Shown here: one piece after another, positions 63,975-64,000 of the stretch | How positions within the stretch are numbered: position 1 is the stretch's first letter | How the letters are laid out: each line of letters starts with the position of its first letter | Source: Salinibacterium hongtaonis | GTDB lineage: Bacteria; Actinomycetota; Actinomycetes; Actinomycetales; Microbacteriaceae | Direction: 5' to 3' | Assembly: GCF_003065485.1 (NCBI RefSeq) | Contig: NZ_CP026951.1 | Location: 186,001 to 250,000 of the forward strand | Length of the DNA: 64,000 nucleotides | Notes under the pieces: model-generated | Seen by the model: the letters and a program-made list of their open reading frames with translations, nothing else | The model's database searches: none | What the model was told of the DNA's origin: nothing | Made by a program: the position numbers and the translations under genes

Positions 63975-64000
63975 GTGGAATTCGATTTCGACGACACCAC
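63975..64000 (+). CDS. Start of a downstream gene, probably acyl-CoA dehydrogenase (3' end outside window)
   Basis: A GTG two bases after the phosphotransferase stop opens a frame reading MEFDFDDT, which resembles acyl-CoA dehydrogenase N-termini, and the context (ACAD10/11-type pairing) agrees. AAAGG lies about 10 bases upstream. Only eight codons are visible, so this rests mostly on gene order. Confidence 0.45.

Overview
The window is high-GC actinobacterial chromosome, most likely a member of the Microbacteriaceae. The evidence is indirect: gene content (PerM/DUF6350, DUF3817, GuaB3, LPxTG-anchored proteins, a HadA/HadB-like pair next to murB), heavy GTG start usage, and many genes whose only upstream signal is a TAGGCT-type -10 box six bases before the start codon. 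An ice-binding-like (DUF3494) surface protein would fit a cold or variable habitat, but that is inference. No prophage, CRISPR array, rRNA or intact insertion sequence was seen.

Layout. 1-6.7 kb: 3' part of an NADPH-ferredoxin reductase, a repeat-rich island around a DUF559 putative nuclease bracketed by related palindromes, an acyltransferase, cardiolipin synthase with yajQ, and a lytic-transglycosylase-like protein. 6.7-14.1 kb: a LacI regulator, tRNA-Tyr, an MMPL/RND transporter, a frameshifted inositol-monophosphatase gene and two tandem M23 peptidase paralogues. 14.2-19.9 kb: a maltose/alpha-glucoside locus (GH13 alpha-glucosidase divergent from malEFG) with two LacI-type operators between. 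20.4-25.6 kb: tRNA-Thr and tRNA-Met, an M28 peptidase, the DUF3494 protein apparently inserted next to a duplicated gene start, an NTF2-like protein and a cupredoxin lipoprotein. 25.6-28.8 kb: a four-gene glycine-betaine/choline-type ABC importer. 29-31.6 kb: two short-chain dehydrogenase-type proteins, a CGNR regulator and an isolated 25-residue Cys-ending peptide gene. 31.7-45 kb: two MaoC-type dehydratases with murB, an ABC-2 exporter, guaB3, glpD, SURF1, DUF3817, guaA, a Bax-inhibitor-like protein, a glycerophosphodiesterase and a thiolase. 45-55.6 kb: pcrA, an FAH-family enzyme, a MarR regulator, sucCD, DUF4166, PerM, purN and purH. 55.7-64 kb: a heterodimeric ABC exporter, a membrane-fused dimethylargininase, an alkyltransferase-like protein with a GNAT enzyme, a zinc alcohol dehydrogenase, and a phosphotransferase starting an acyl-CoA dehydrogenase operon.

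Most of the window is housekeeping: purine synthesis (guaA, guaB3, purN, purH), TCA (sucCD), envelope (murB, cls, M23, transglycosylase) and sugar or osmolyte uptake. The most unusual items are the palindromes around the DUF559 gene and three other long hairpins of similar build, the free-standing small peptide gene at 31517-31594, the duplicated gene start flanking the ice-binding-like gene, the membrane-fused dimethylargininase, and the recurrent leaderless promoter layout.
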